Below are positions 19,578 through 28,834 of a stretch of 56,397 nucleotides of DNA, one piece after another. Position 1 is the first letter of the stretch; each line of letters opens with the position of its first letter. The stretch is from Pseudomonadota bacterium (GTDB lineage Bacteria > Bdellovibrionota > FAC87 > UBA2466). Position numbers and translations under genes: made by a program. The notes beneath the pieces are model-generated. The model was not told where the DNA came from. It ran no database searches and saw only the letters and a list, made by a program, of their open reading frames with translations. The stretch is taken from the NCBI GenBank assembly GCA_009927005.1, contig RFNV01000193.1, positions 1-56,397 of the forward strand, in the 5' to 3' direction.

Positions 19578-20639
19578 TTAACGAAGGCAGGGATGTCCTT
19601 TGTGACTAGCACATTGGGCGGCTTGGGCAACGTCTAAAATTCCACTCGTAGAAACCTTTTTTTCGAGATGCGGATGAAATTGAACAGTCGCCTTGATTAG
19701 GGATACCACTTCGGGAGCTGTTAAACTGGGGGCAATCGATCGCACGAGACCAACCGCACCCGCAACCACGGCCGTTGCTTGGGATGTTCCGGTTCCCACA
19801 TCCCATTTTTTAAACCACGGCTCAATAATGTCGTCACCGGGAGCTGCCAGAGAAACATACTTGGAGCTCCAGTTAGCTCCATCAAACAATTTGTTATCGC
19901 TGTCAGTGCCCGTCACAGTCAGCATATTGTCTTCCTGAAATTTAGCCGGGTACACAGAAGAATCGTTTAGGTTTTCACCATCGTTTCCGGATGCAACCAC
20001 AACTACCACATCGTGCTTAGCTGCAAATCGAATAGCATCCAGTAAGTCTCGATCGTATCCTTCTCCAGCAAAAGAAATGTTCAGTACAGAAGCCCCTTCT
20101 CTTACGGCATAGTAAATACCGCTGATAGCATCCTCAGTATCTCCCAGACCTTCCCAATTTATAAAACGGATAGGCATAATGGAGCACTTAGGGCAAACAC
20201 CGGCAGCCCCTTCACCGTTATTAAGGGTTCCCGCCATAATAGCGGCCATTGCCGTTCCGTGCCCAGTTCTATCCATGGGAAGATGGAGGCCTCGCACGAA
20301 GTCCCACCCGATTACATCATCAACAAATCGGTTATTGTCATCATCTACACCATTGGCGGGCCATTCGATTTCTTTTCGCTTGATTCGATGAATCAGCTCT
20401 GGGTGGTTGTAATTAACCCCGCTATCGATAACGGCAAGAGTAACGTCGGGATTGCCTTGGCTAATTTTCCAAGCCTCCGGAGCCTTAATGTTTTCCAGGT
20501 GCCAGGCCTTGGACATGAGAGGATCGGGAGCCTGCTGAAGATCAGGAATTTTTTGGAGCGGTGGCGGTAAATTTTCCTTGGCCACCGCCGCGGTAGCCAT
20601 CAAAAGCAAAAAAAGAAAAGTACGGATTCCCCCACCCAT
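19578..20639 (-). CDS. Secreted subtilisin-like (S8) serine protease
   Basis: Signal peptide; catalytic Asp AVIDSGVNYNHPEL, His GHGTAMAAIMAG, Ser GTGTSQATAVVAGA. Confidence 0.95.
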   Translation of the reverse strand: MGGGIRTFLFLLLMATAAVAKENLPPPLQKIPDLQQAPDPLMSKAWHLENIKAPEAWKISQGNPDVTLAVIDSGVNYNHPELIHRIKRKEIEWPANGVDDDNNRFVDDVIGWDFVRGLHLPMDRTGHGTAMAAIMAGTLNNGEGAAGVCPKCSIMPIRFINWEGLGDTEDAISGIYYAVREGASVLNISFAGEGYDRDLLDAIRFAAKHDVVVVVASGNDGENLNDSSVYPAKFQEDNMLTVTGTDSDNKLFDGANWSSKYVSLAAPGDDIIEPWFKKWDVGTGTSQATAVVAGAVGLVRSIAPSLTAPEVVSLIKATVQFHPHLEKKVSTSGILDVAQAAQCASHKGHPCLR

Positions 20640-20729
20640 TTATTTCCCTTGAATTAGAACCATTTTTTACGTGTCGTGATCTCAAAGAGCAATAAAAAAA
20701 CTATGGTTTAGAAAATTTTTTTCGGGAAT

Positions 20730-23471
20730 TTACTGGTTGTTTTGAGAAGGACTCCAACGCTCCTCTTGAAGCGGGAGAAAATCAGGAAACTCCACCAAAG
20801 GCTTTGGCTTTGGCAGCTCGACTTGTTGGACTTGGTGCGCATCTACGATGAGGGGTAAAAACTCTTTGGGGTCCAAACCCAAATCAATCAGATGGGCTTT
20901 GGCTGCTTCAGAAAATGAACCGGCATCTTCTTTCCACTTCTGAAAATCCTCTGGCCCATATTTTTTCTGAATGTCTGTTTTACCTTCTGTATTAATGCTC
21001 TTGTTGAGTAGAGCTCGAATGTACTTTATTTGCAGGGCTGCTAGGTACTCATCCGGAGGAGCATCAAAAAGCCGGAGTTCGACCCGATCCGTGCCCTTCC
21101 CGCCAAAAGCCGGAAACCATTCTGTCGAAGGATTCTTGATGTCGATGGTTTCACGGTAGGCATCTGGAACAAGTCCCGACATTAAGGCTGTAGCATTGAG
21201 CTGCGTATAGCCCGGTTTTCTGCTCACATAGGGGTTGAAATATCGCTCATCATAGAGAAGTCGAGCGAGGTCGTCCCAAGTGCCGGAAAACCGATTCAGT
21301 TTCTCTTTGAGAGACGGAGTCATCTCGAGAGGAAACGCAGCAGCTGTTCGATAGGGGTGCTGCCACAGAAACTGGATCATTTCTCGGTTGTTCTCAAAAT
21401 GACTTAGAAAATCGACAAACTTTCGGGCTCCCTGAGTCTCGGGGAGACTAAAAAAGGGCTTCAGATCGATATTGATGTGGGCTCCCCCAGCTGCTCGATT
21501 CGGAACTTGCCCCAAAGCTCGGTTCGTCTCATAAAGCGCTTTGATTTGGGTCATGTCTTGTGGTGCTGCCTTCGGTGAAGGAATTTCAATATGGCCCCCT
21601 TGTGGAGCGTAGGGTTTTCCTTGGCGGTAAAACCGCTGGACACCATCCCACTCGACTCTCCATTTTTTCCCATTTTCATCTACCATCAAAAACTTCATTC
21701 CCAGTCCGTGCCCATGGGCCGTTGGATCTTCTAGATCGCGAACTTCAGATGCGCCGAAAGCCTTGGCCAGTTCGCTTACCGTTTTATAAATTCGCTCTCC
21801 AGCTTCAGTTTTGTTCGCTGGAGAATTAAGGAATCTAAAACTGAACTCTATCCCTAAGTCTATTTTATTAACGTCAACAGGACCTGAAGCTGCAACTCGA
21901 ATGTCCGGAAGTTGTTCGGGTCTTGGGACAAGATAACTTTCAAACGCTTTCGAGAGCTTTGTAGCGTGTGCAAATTCATAAACTGCTTTTTCGATTTCTT
22001 GTTGGGTTTCTTCCCACAGGCGCTCGTGAGATTCTGGCTTTTGTGTTCTTGCCTGTCGTTTTAAATATTCCTTGGCGATAGCTGTCAGATCTTCAGCATA
22101 TTTCAGTCGAGCCTGTTTAAAGCTTTCGCCCCCTAAGTCCATAGGAAGCCGCTCTTCCCAGTTGAGTAGCGGGGAAAAAATCTTGTTTCGCAAATCTTTT
22201 CTGTATTGTCTATTAGCCGATCTTAGCTTGGGCATCGCCGCTTCGAAGGCCTCTAGAGTTGACAGTTGCTCTGAAGATAGATCTGGAGCGATTTTTCTCA
22301 CTGGCGCCCCTGGGTCGACCGAGTGAGAATTAAACTCTTTTAATCCCGAATAATCTCCCGAAGCCAAACGGGCCTGGAGCATGTCCTCCATAAAATCTCT
22401 TTTCACGCCCTTGTTACCCGAGCGCAATTCAAAATCTGGGTAAAACTGATTGGGATCTTGGCCAGGCATTGATTCTCTTCCACGCATTGAGCGAAAGCCA
22501 ATCATTCTGTATTTGTCTCTGGCGTGTTCCGAGTCTCCCTCCACCATTCTATCCTGTAATCTCTTGAGTGAGCTTCTGGGATAAATTCCCAAATATTCAT
22601 GTCCTAAAATGGATTCCACTTCTTCGGGGTTTCGCTCCATTTGGCGCCAATACAAAAACCATGTTCCTGCATCCAAAAGCTCCAAATATTTAGGGGCTAA
22701 TTTTGCACGAGCCTCTCTGTCTGCTGGCCAGGCGTGGACAATGTGCTGGTGCCCAATGGGCCCGTCGAGAGCATCCTCAATTTCTTTTCGCATTTCCTGG
22801 AAGGCTTTTCGATTGGTCTCTCCACGACTGACCAGTTCATAGGATCCCAGATCATCTGTAATGTTTACGCTTTCTGGTTTCTTGGGTCCTGGTCGAAGCC
22901 GCGCAAAGTTTAAAACTTCCTCGTAGAAGAGATGGCCCAGGCCGGTTCTCGTGAGTCTTTTTAAAATGTCTCCGGATTCAAATAAAAACTCGATTTGTTC
23001 CTGTGGAGTCATCTTTGACCACTGGGCTTTGGTGATGGAGCGACGAACTGAGGCGGGTGCCATGATCCATTTCGGATCACTTGCATCTAAATAATGTTTC
23101 AGCATTTTCAAAAGAATATTTTCTTTTTTTCCGTCTGCTTCTGCTCGGGCCCTTATCTGAAGCGCCCGTTTCATGTAATTTTGATCTAACTCAAACCACC
23201 CTTTAGGGAGCTCAGGAAACCAGCTTCCTTCTTTTTCAAAAGCAAAAGCCATTTCGGTTTCTGTGTCCTTGGCTTTCAAAGTCATTGGCTCGGAATGGAG
23301 TTTCTGCTCGCGCAAGCGGATCCACAGATCATAACAACTGGTTTCTTGGCCGAGGCCAGACCAAGCCAGGAAGGCAGCAAAAAAGATCGCGAATAAAGGG
23401 CGAGCTGCCCCGCTGGCTGTTCGATGTTTTTGAATCACGGCCTCAAAATCTGCAACTTTGAGACCGGACAA
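20730..23471 (-). CDS. Large, probably exported protein; putative tandem amidoligase/COOH-NH2-ligase-like
   Basis: 913 aa, hydrophobic N-terminus ARPLFAIFFAAFLAWSGLG; motifs GIEFSFRF, GGHIEIPSPK, GGAHINIDL, RVELRLFDAPPDE resembling the amidoligase family; the N-terminal half carries a similar ordered set. Confidence 0.6.
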   Translation of the reverse strand: MSGLKVADFEAVIQKHRTASGAARPLFAIFFAAFLAWSGLGQETSCYDLWIRLREQKLHSEPMTLKAKDTETEMAFAFEKEGSWFPELPKGWFELDQNYMKRALQIRARAEADGKKENILLKMLKHYLDASDPKWIMAPASVRRSITKAQWSKMTPQEQIEFLFESGDILKRLTRTGLGHLFYEEVLNFARLRPGPKKPESVNITDDLGSYELVSRGETNRKAFQEMRKEIEDALDGPIGHQHIVHAWPADREARAKLAPKYLELLDAGTWFLYWRQMERNPEEVESILGHEYLGIYPRSSLKRLQDRMVEGDSEHARDKYRMIGFRSMRGRESMPGQDPNQFYPDFELRSGNKGVKRDFMEDMLQARLASGDYSGLKEFNSHSVDPGAPVRKIAPDLSSEQLSTLEAFEAAMPKLRSANRQYRKDLRNKIFSPLLNWEERLPMDLGGESFKQARLKYAEDLTAIAKEYLKRQARTQKPESHERLWEETQQEIEKAVYEFAHATKLSKAFESYLVPRPEQLPDIRVAASGPVDVNKIDLGIEFSFRFLNSPANKTEAGERIYKTVSELAKAFGASEVRDLEDPTAHGHGLGMKFLMVDENGKKWRVEWDGVQRFYRQGKPYAPQGGHIEIPSPKAAPQDMTQIKALYETNRALGQVPNRAAGGAHINIDLKPFFSLPETQGARKFVDFLSHFENNREMIQFLWQHPYRTAAAFPLEMTPSLKEKLNRFSGTWDDLARLLYDERYFNPYVSRKPGYTQLNATALMSGLVPDAYRETIDIKNPSTEWFPAFGGKGTDRVELRLFDAPPDEYLAALQIKYIRALLNKSINTEGKTDIQKKYGPEDFQKWKEDAGSFSEAAKAHLIDLGLDPKEFLPLIVDAHQVQQVELPKPKPLVEFPDFLPLQEERWSPSQNNQ

Positions 23472-23556
23472 ACTTCGTGCGCAAACTCTTCACAATGGCT
23501 AGCAAGGCCTAACCAAGAACATACTGGGTGTCTAAAGATTTGACAGTGTTTTAGGA

Positions 23557-24276
23557 CTACGAAGACGGGGGCATTTGCTTCTTAAGATAGGGCTTAGGAT
23601 CGATGGGCTCCCCGTTCTTTCGAACTTCGTAATGCAAATGCGTTCCGGTGGTGTGCCCGCTTTTTCCTACACGGGCTATCACTTGTCCTCTTGCTACGCG
23701 AGCTCCCACTGGAACTGAAAGTTGGGAGTTGTGAGCATAAACTGTCTGGTAACCAAAACCGTGATCTAAAACAACGACTTTTCCGTAACCCTGTCTTTCC
23801 CCAGAAAAAACCACACGGCCATCTGCCGTTGCAACAACCGGGGACCCAAATCGAGCCACAATATCAACTCCAGCATGGAGTCTAAAATCTTGGCTTCGTG
23901 GGTGGCGCCGGGGACCAAAAACCGAAGAGATTCTTCCTCTGACTGGCAAAGAGGCAGGAACAGCTCGCATCATCATTTGGCCTTGTATGATTAGGTTTTG
24001 AATTCGAACCAACCGAACGGGCACTTTTTCGACAAGGACTAGTTTGGCTGAGGGGGCCTTCTTTTTAATTTGAGTAAAGGTCTTTTTTTGTTGGGACAGG
24101 GTTTGAAGTCTTTTCCCAAACCGCCAGGCGCGCTTCTCAGCTCTTTTCTCAGCCGCTAATTTCTTGGTGATCGCGGGCTGCGGATGAACTACGGCTGCTG
24201 CTGGGGGGGTTAAGATGAGTGCCCCAAAAATCATTGCGGCTGTAGCCAAAGATGTTAACTTCGCGTTGCAAGTCAT
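23557..24276 (-). CDS. M23-family peptidoglycan endopeptidase
   Basis: RLHAGVDIVARFGSPVVATADGRVVFSG...THLHYEVRKNGEPIDPKPYL: HxxxD and HxH zinc ligands; N-terminal signal peptide. Confidence 0.95.
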   Translation of the reverse strand: MTCNAKLTSLATAAMIFGALILTPPAAAVVHPQPAITKKLAAEKRAEKRAWRFGKRLQTLSQQKKTFTQIKKKAPSAKLVLVEKVPVRLVRIQNLIIQGQMMMRAVPASLPVRGRISSVFGPRRHPRSQDFRLHAGVDIVARFGSPVVATADGRVVFSGERQGYGKVVVLDHGFGYQTVYAHNSQLSVPVGARVARGQVIARVGKSGHTTGTHLHYEVRKNGEPIDPKPYLKKQMPPSS

Positions 24277-24327
24277 GACCTAGATAATAAAAGCATCACT
24301 TGTCACTTAGAGTCAATCGTTTTGGGC

Positions 24328-25041
24328 CTATTTCACTTCACAAGCCAGGGCCGTGATGTTGTCATCTCCCCCCCTGGAATTGGCCAAATCAATGAGGTTT
24401 TGTAACCCCTGTTGCATGTTATTTTTGCTCAATTCTTTCTCGATCTCTTCGATTGAAACCAATCCCGACAATCCATCGGTACACAATAAAAAGATGTCCC
24501 CGGACCTTAAAACCCTTCGATAAACATCAACCGCGACTCGGCTTTCGTATCCCACGCTTCGAGTAATAACATTCTTAAATTGGTAATCCTTTGCTTGGCT
24601 CGCAGCGAGCCGACCGGACCTCAGTTCTTCATTTAGCAGAGAATGATCTTCCGTGATTTGCCAGATCTTTCCCTCGCTCATCAAATATCCCCGACTATCG
24701 CCGACCTGCCCCAAGCTAGCTTCCCCATTTTCAATTAACAGAGCAAGTATGGTCGTGCCCATGCCATGAAGATCTTCGTTCTGTGCCGCTTTCAAAAAAA
24801 TTTGCTCACAAGCAGCATTAATGGCTTGATTAATTCTTTCGGAAGCAGGCAAGGAGCGGTGTTCAACACAAAAATCTCGAATTATTTGTACCGCAAGTTG
24901 GCTCGCTACTTCTCCCCCTCGGTGCCCCCCCATGCCATCAGCCACTAAAAAAATTCCCAGATCGTCATCTTTGAGAAAAGCATCTTGATTTACTTTTCTC
25001 TTCATTCCAATGTCAGTAATGGCAAAGGACCGCGCTTTCAT
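24328..25041 (-). CDS. PP2C-family serine/threonine phosphatase (Stp-type)
   Basis: [17 protein letters not shown]...[15 protein letters not shown]...VGDSRGYLM...[10 protein letters not shown]...GGDDNITAL. Confidence 0.96.
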   Translation of the reverse strand: MKARSFAITDIGMKRKVNQDAFLKDDDLGIFLVADGMGGHRGGEVASQLAVQIIRDFCVEHRSLPASERINQAINAACEQIFLKAAQNEDLHGMGTTILALLIENGEASLGQVGDSRGYLMSEGKIWQITEDHSLLNEELRSGRLAASQAKDYQFKNVITRSVGYESRVAVDVYRRVLRSGDIFLLCTDGLSGLVSIEEIEKELSKNNMQQGLQNLIDLANSRGGDDNITALACEVK

Positions 25042-26297
25042 AGAGCTCCTTGAACAAAAACACTGGGACAGACCGAGAATCCATGTCTTTCAGAATCATT
25101 TGCAACCAAAACTACCTTGTTCATCAAGTGAATCAAATCCCACTTTAGACCCTCAATGCGCACTGGGCGAACGGGAACTCCGCCTTCCATTTGCCAACCA
25201 AAAGCGTCTCCCTCTAAGTGATGATCAGAAGAAAAACTCAACCGAGTCCAACCCTCTAAAGCTAATCCTTGGCCCTGCTGTTTCCAAATCAAGTTGGGGG
25301 CCACGGTTCCAGGCTCTAAACAAATGGCTTTTGCACGAAGTTTTGGCTCCAATTCTTCGGGCGGTCGCATTCGATTTCCGGTACTCCGACAATTATCCAT
25401 CGCTCCGGTGTAGGAATCGTGAAGGGGGCTCTTAAAAACACCGTTCTGAATCAAAGTTGTTCTCTGTCGAGGAATTCCATCTAAATCAAACGGGCCCGAA
25501 AATGCGGTTTTTATTTGTGATCCATCATCAACAAGCGTGACCAGTTTTGACATCACGAGGGGATTCTCCTGGTAGTTAGAGACCGGGCTATTTCCCTCCT
25601 TTACTCGCTTGCCGTGAAACCAATTCGAAACCTGTTGAAGCAGCGGAGATGCGGCTCGACCACTAAGCGAAATAATCGAAGGAAGTGGTCGTTCCCAATT
25701 TATAGCATTTTCCAAACTAAACACCGCATTCTTAAGACGATCGATTCTTTCTTTCCGGTTCTCTAGCCCCCAAAATGTTTCGTGGCACTTGCCCAAGCTC
25801 CACTGTTGAAATGCGGCCGAATGCCGGGACGTTTTCTGAACTCTTTCTGATCGGCGAAAAAGAACGGTATCTATCTCCCGCCATTCATACCACTCCTGAA
25901 AAGAGAGTCGTGTATCCCCCAACAGGCCATAGCATGAATTCCAAAAACTCTCCGGGGGGGCTTCAGATTTTTCCTGCTCGCGATTTTCGGCTCGAGGAGA
26001 CCAAACTGGAAAACGAAACCAGGGATCAGGCGTCGATTGTTCAGCGCTCATTAATGCTTCTGTTACCAATCGATCCAAGGTTTCCTCGGTCAAAGCTGAA
26101 GCAACTGCTATTCCCGGCTTGTTTCTGTGAAGGATCTTGAGTTGAGCCCACCAAGAGTCATCAAAACTTTGAATTCCCTTTTGGCCATTCCAATATTGTT
26201 GCCTTTGAATTTGGGTTTTTTGGCAAGCAAACTCAAAATCCTGAGCCACAACTAGCTTTGGGTGGTTTTTGATAAACTCGAGAAGCTTTTCTATCAT
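25038..26297 (-). CDS. TldD/PmbA superfamily protein (TldE/PmbA-like)
   Basis: C-terminal half VTLVDDGSQIKTAFSGPFDLDGIPRQRTTLIQNGVFKSPLHDSYTGAMDN...STGNRMRP matches the PmbA/TldE pattern. Confidence 0.75.
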   Translation of the reverse strand: MIEKLLEFIKNHPKLVVAQDFEFACQKTQIQRQQYWNGQKGIQSFDDSWWAQLKILHRNKPGIAVASALTEETLDRLVTEALMSAEQSTPDPWFRFPVWSPRAENREQEKSEAPPESFWNSCYGLLGDTRLSFQEWYEWREIDTVLFRRSERVQKTSRHSAAFQQWSLGKCHETFWGLENRKERIDRLKNAVFSLENAINWERPLPSIISLSGRAASPLLQQVSNWFHGKRVKEGNSPVSNYQENPLVMSKLVTLVDDGSQIKTAFSGPFDLDGIPRQRTTLIQNGVFKSPLHDSYTGAMDNCRSTGNRMRPPEELEPKLRAKAICLEPGTVAPNLIWKQQGQGLALEGWTRLSFSSDHHLEGDAFGWQMEGGVPVRPVRIEGLKWDLIHLMNKVVLVANDSERHGFSVCPSVFVQGAL

Positions 26298-26301
26298 TGG
26301 G

Positions 26302-27141
26302 TTAGGCCATTTTAAGCTTGCTTCTGAGCGCCTCCGACCAGCCCGAATGGGGAGGCCGCAGGAGTTGCAGATGCTGTTTGGATACTTGAACTAAAAGTTC
26401 ATCACCGTCTTGAACTTCAAAGCTAACTTGCCCATCGCAAACCAAATAAGCCGTTTCTTTCAGTTCGATTGTCTTGATTTCCACCCGTTGATGAAGAGGA
26501 ATAACAATAGGGCGCGCCGATAATGAGTGGGCACAAATCGGAATTAAAACCAATCCCTCCAGTTGTGGGTGTAGAAGGGGGCCTCCTGCAGAAAGGCTGT
26601 AGGCAGTCGAACCCGTTGGGGTCGCAACGAGGTAACCGTCCGCTTTCACATGGCTCAGCAATTCCCCGTCTAAAAGAATTTCAAATTTCAAAAGGGCTGT
26701 CCCCGCACCTTTAGACAAACACACATCATTAAAAACAGTGGCTACATCTGTTTTCCCGTTAGGGTGTTTCAGCTCAATCGTCAGGAGCGGTTTTTTTTCT
26801 ACTTTAAACTGTCCCGCCAAGGCTGCCATGACGGCGGGGACCATCTGTTCGCGACTTGTATCGGTTATAAACCCGAGGCTCCCTAGGTTGACTCCCATGA
26901 CCGGCGTTAGGTTTTTCTGCTCCATTCGACGAACGAGCGACAGGAAAGTTCCGTCCCCGCCAATCACGACCGCAAGCCGGCAGTTTTTCAAAACTGCGGC
27001 GGGTATTTCGCTAGTGCTATCGACTACCTGAACAGCCTCAACTCCCTGCTTTTTTAGCGCTGACTCTAACTCTTTCGCTACCTTAGAAGCGGCGGGATCG
27101 CCCCCTTTAACGCACAGCATTACTTGGTTGGGTTGGCTCAT
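26302..27141 (-). CDS. nadK: NAD kinase
   Basis: VVIGGDGTFLSLVR GGDG motif, VNLGSLGFIT, DGYLVATPTGSTAYSLSAGGPLLHP. Confidence 0.97.
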   Translation of the reverse strand: MSQPNQVMLCVKGGDPAASKVAKELESALKKQGVEAVQVVDSTSEIPAAVLKNCRLAVVIGGDGTFLSLVRRMEQKNLTPVMGVNLGSLGFITDTSREQMVPAVMAALAGQFKVEKKPLLTIELKHPNGKTDVATVFNDVCLSKGAGTALLKFEILLDGELLSHVKADGYLVATPTGSTAYSLSAGGPLLHPQLEGLVLIPICAHSLSARPIVIPLHQRVEIKTIELKETAYLVCDGQVSFEVQDGDELLVQVSKQHLQLLRPPHSGWSEALRSKLKMA

Positions 27142-27239
27142 ATGGCGTTATCATACCAAAAATGCCGTTTTTGGGCTCTCATTTCGAGGGAAAATTCCTC
27201 AATGTTGATCATTTGTTATCGAATAATCGGCTTCTCAGC

Positions 27240-27267
27240 TTGACCTTTGACACACCACAGATAAAGT
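27240..27267 (+). promoter_or_regulatory. Possible sigma70 promoter for the subtilase gene
   Basis: TTGACC (27240-27245), 16-bp spacer, TAAAGT (27262-27267), about 110 bp upstream of the ATG at 27379. Confidence 0.4.
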
Positions 27268-27378
27268 AGGGCCAAGTACAGGTAAAAAGTCTCTTTTCTT
27301 TAGTGTTGAATTCAGCTTGGTTAACAACCAAAATAGGCGATTACCAGTGGTAGGAAACAGCCTTTACAGGGGGACCCA

Positions 27379-28827
27379 ATGATCAAAAAAATCGTCAGCA
27401 TGGCTCTAGTGCTTTCTTGTTCTTCGTATGTATTTGGCGCTGAGTATATTGTTAAGCTGAAGTCTATTTCCCCTGCAGATGAGAAAGCTTTTTTAGACCA
27501 GAACGGTGGCGTTCTTGAGCTGGTTAGCCGCGAAGGACAAGTCTACAAGTGGTCGACCCCAAAAAGCGGTCTGAACATGAAATGGCTTGGGGGAAAGAAG
27601 CCTGGCCCCTCTCCCGTTGTTAAAATTGAGCCCAATCGAAAGCTCAAAATTTTCTTAAGCCCTTCTTTAGAGGAAAACCGTGCTCGTTTAGCCGACGCGC
27701 TTGAGCATGAGGAAGAACCTAAGGCAGCCGCAAATCCTCCTTATCCAGATAATCCGGAAATCAAAAAGCCATCCAAGCAAGCTTCTGGCAGTGACCCCCT
27801 GTTCAGTAAACAGTGGGGAATGTCTGCAGTTGATGCTGCTGGCGCCTGGAAAAAGACTCCAGGGGGAAAAGAAATTGTAGTCGCCGTAACGGATACTGGC
27901 GTGGACTACAATCACCAAGATTTGATTGCAAATATGTGGCGTAACCCCAAGGAAGTTCCCGGGGATGGAATCGACAATGACAACAATGGCTATGTCGACG
28001 ATATCGTGGGCTGGGATTTTGCCACCAATGACAACAAGCCTTACGACCTTACTCTGAGCTTGATGGATATCGTTCTTCAGGGCGGAAATCCAGGACACGG
28101 AACACACGTTGCGGGATGTATTGGAGCCGCTGTTAACAACAAATTAGGAATCGTTGGGCTTGCTCCTAATGTGAAACTGATGGCACTTCGCTTTATTACT
28201 GAAAGCGGCCAAGGTGGAACAGCTGAAGCAATTTCTGCAATTGATTATGCCGCCAATAACGGAGCTAACGTAATCAATGCAAGCTGGGGCGGGGAATCCG
28301 ATGGGGAGCAAGAAGAAGATGGCTTGCTCAAAGAGGCAATTGAACGCGCTGGGAAAAAAGGCGTTCTCTTTTTAGCTGCGGCCGGAAACGGACGAGCCAA
28401 TAGTCAAGGTGGAGCCTCGGGGTTTGATATCGATAACGATCCAAAGCCAGTTTATCCAGCTGCTTATCCATTAGAGAACGTTTTCACAGTAGCGGCTATC
28501 GATGCCGAAAATAATTTGGCTGCTTTTTCAAACTGGGGCCAAAAGAGCGTTAAGCTTGCAGCACCCGGCGTGAAAATTCTCTCAACCGTTCCTGGTGATA
28601 AATATCAGGATACGATCATCAACTTGGGTCAGATCGTTGTTACTTGGGATGGTACCTCAATGGCCACTCCTCACGTAGCAGGAGCTGCAGCAGCTCTGTG
28701 GTCGACAGATCCCAAAATGAGCTCCCAAAGCGTTGCAAAACAGCTCATGGAACTTTCAACTGAGACCGAATCTGTGGCTGATAAAGTTGTTTCTCGTGGT
28801 CGATTAGATTTACACGGCTTGAAATAA
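27379..28827 (+). CDS. Secreted subtilisin-like (S8) serine protease with propeptide
   Basis: Signal peptide, AVTDTGVDYNHQDL, GHGTHVAGCIG, WDGTSMATPHVAGAAA. Confidence 0.97.
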   Translation: MIKKIVSMALVLSCSSYVFGAEYIVKLKSISPADEKAFLDQNGGVLELVSREGQVYKWSTPKSGLNMKWLGGKKPGPSPVVKIEPNRKLKIFLSPSLEENRARLADALEHEEEPKAAANPPYPDNPEIKKPSKQASGSDPLFSKQWGMSAVDAAGAWKKTPGGKEIVVAVTDTGVDYNHQDLIANMWRNPKEVPGDGIDNDNNGYVDDIVGWDFATNDNKPYDLTLSLMDIVLQGGNPGHGTHVAGCIGAAVNNKLGIVGLAPNVKLMALRFITESGQGGTAEAISAIDYAANNGANVINASWGGESDGEQEEDGLLKEAIERAGKKGVLFLAAAGNGRANSQGGASGFDIDNDPKPVYPAAYPLENVFTVAAIDAENNLAAFSNWGQKSVKLAAPGVKILSTVPGDKYQDTIINLGQIVVTWDGTSMATPHVAGAAAALWSTDPKMSSQSVAKQLMELSTETESVADKVVSRGRLDLHGLK

Positions 28828-28834
28828 CAAAAAA

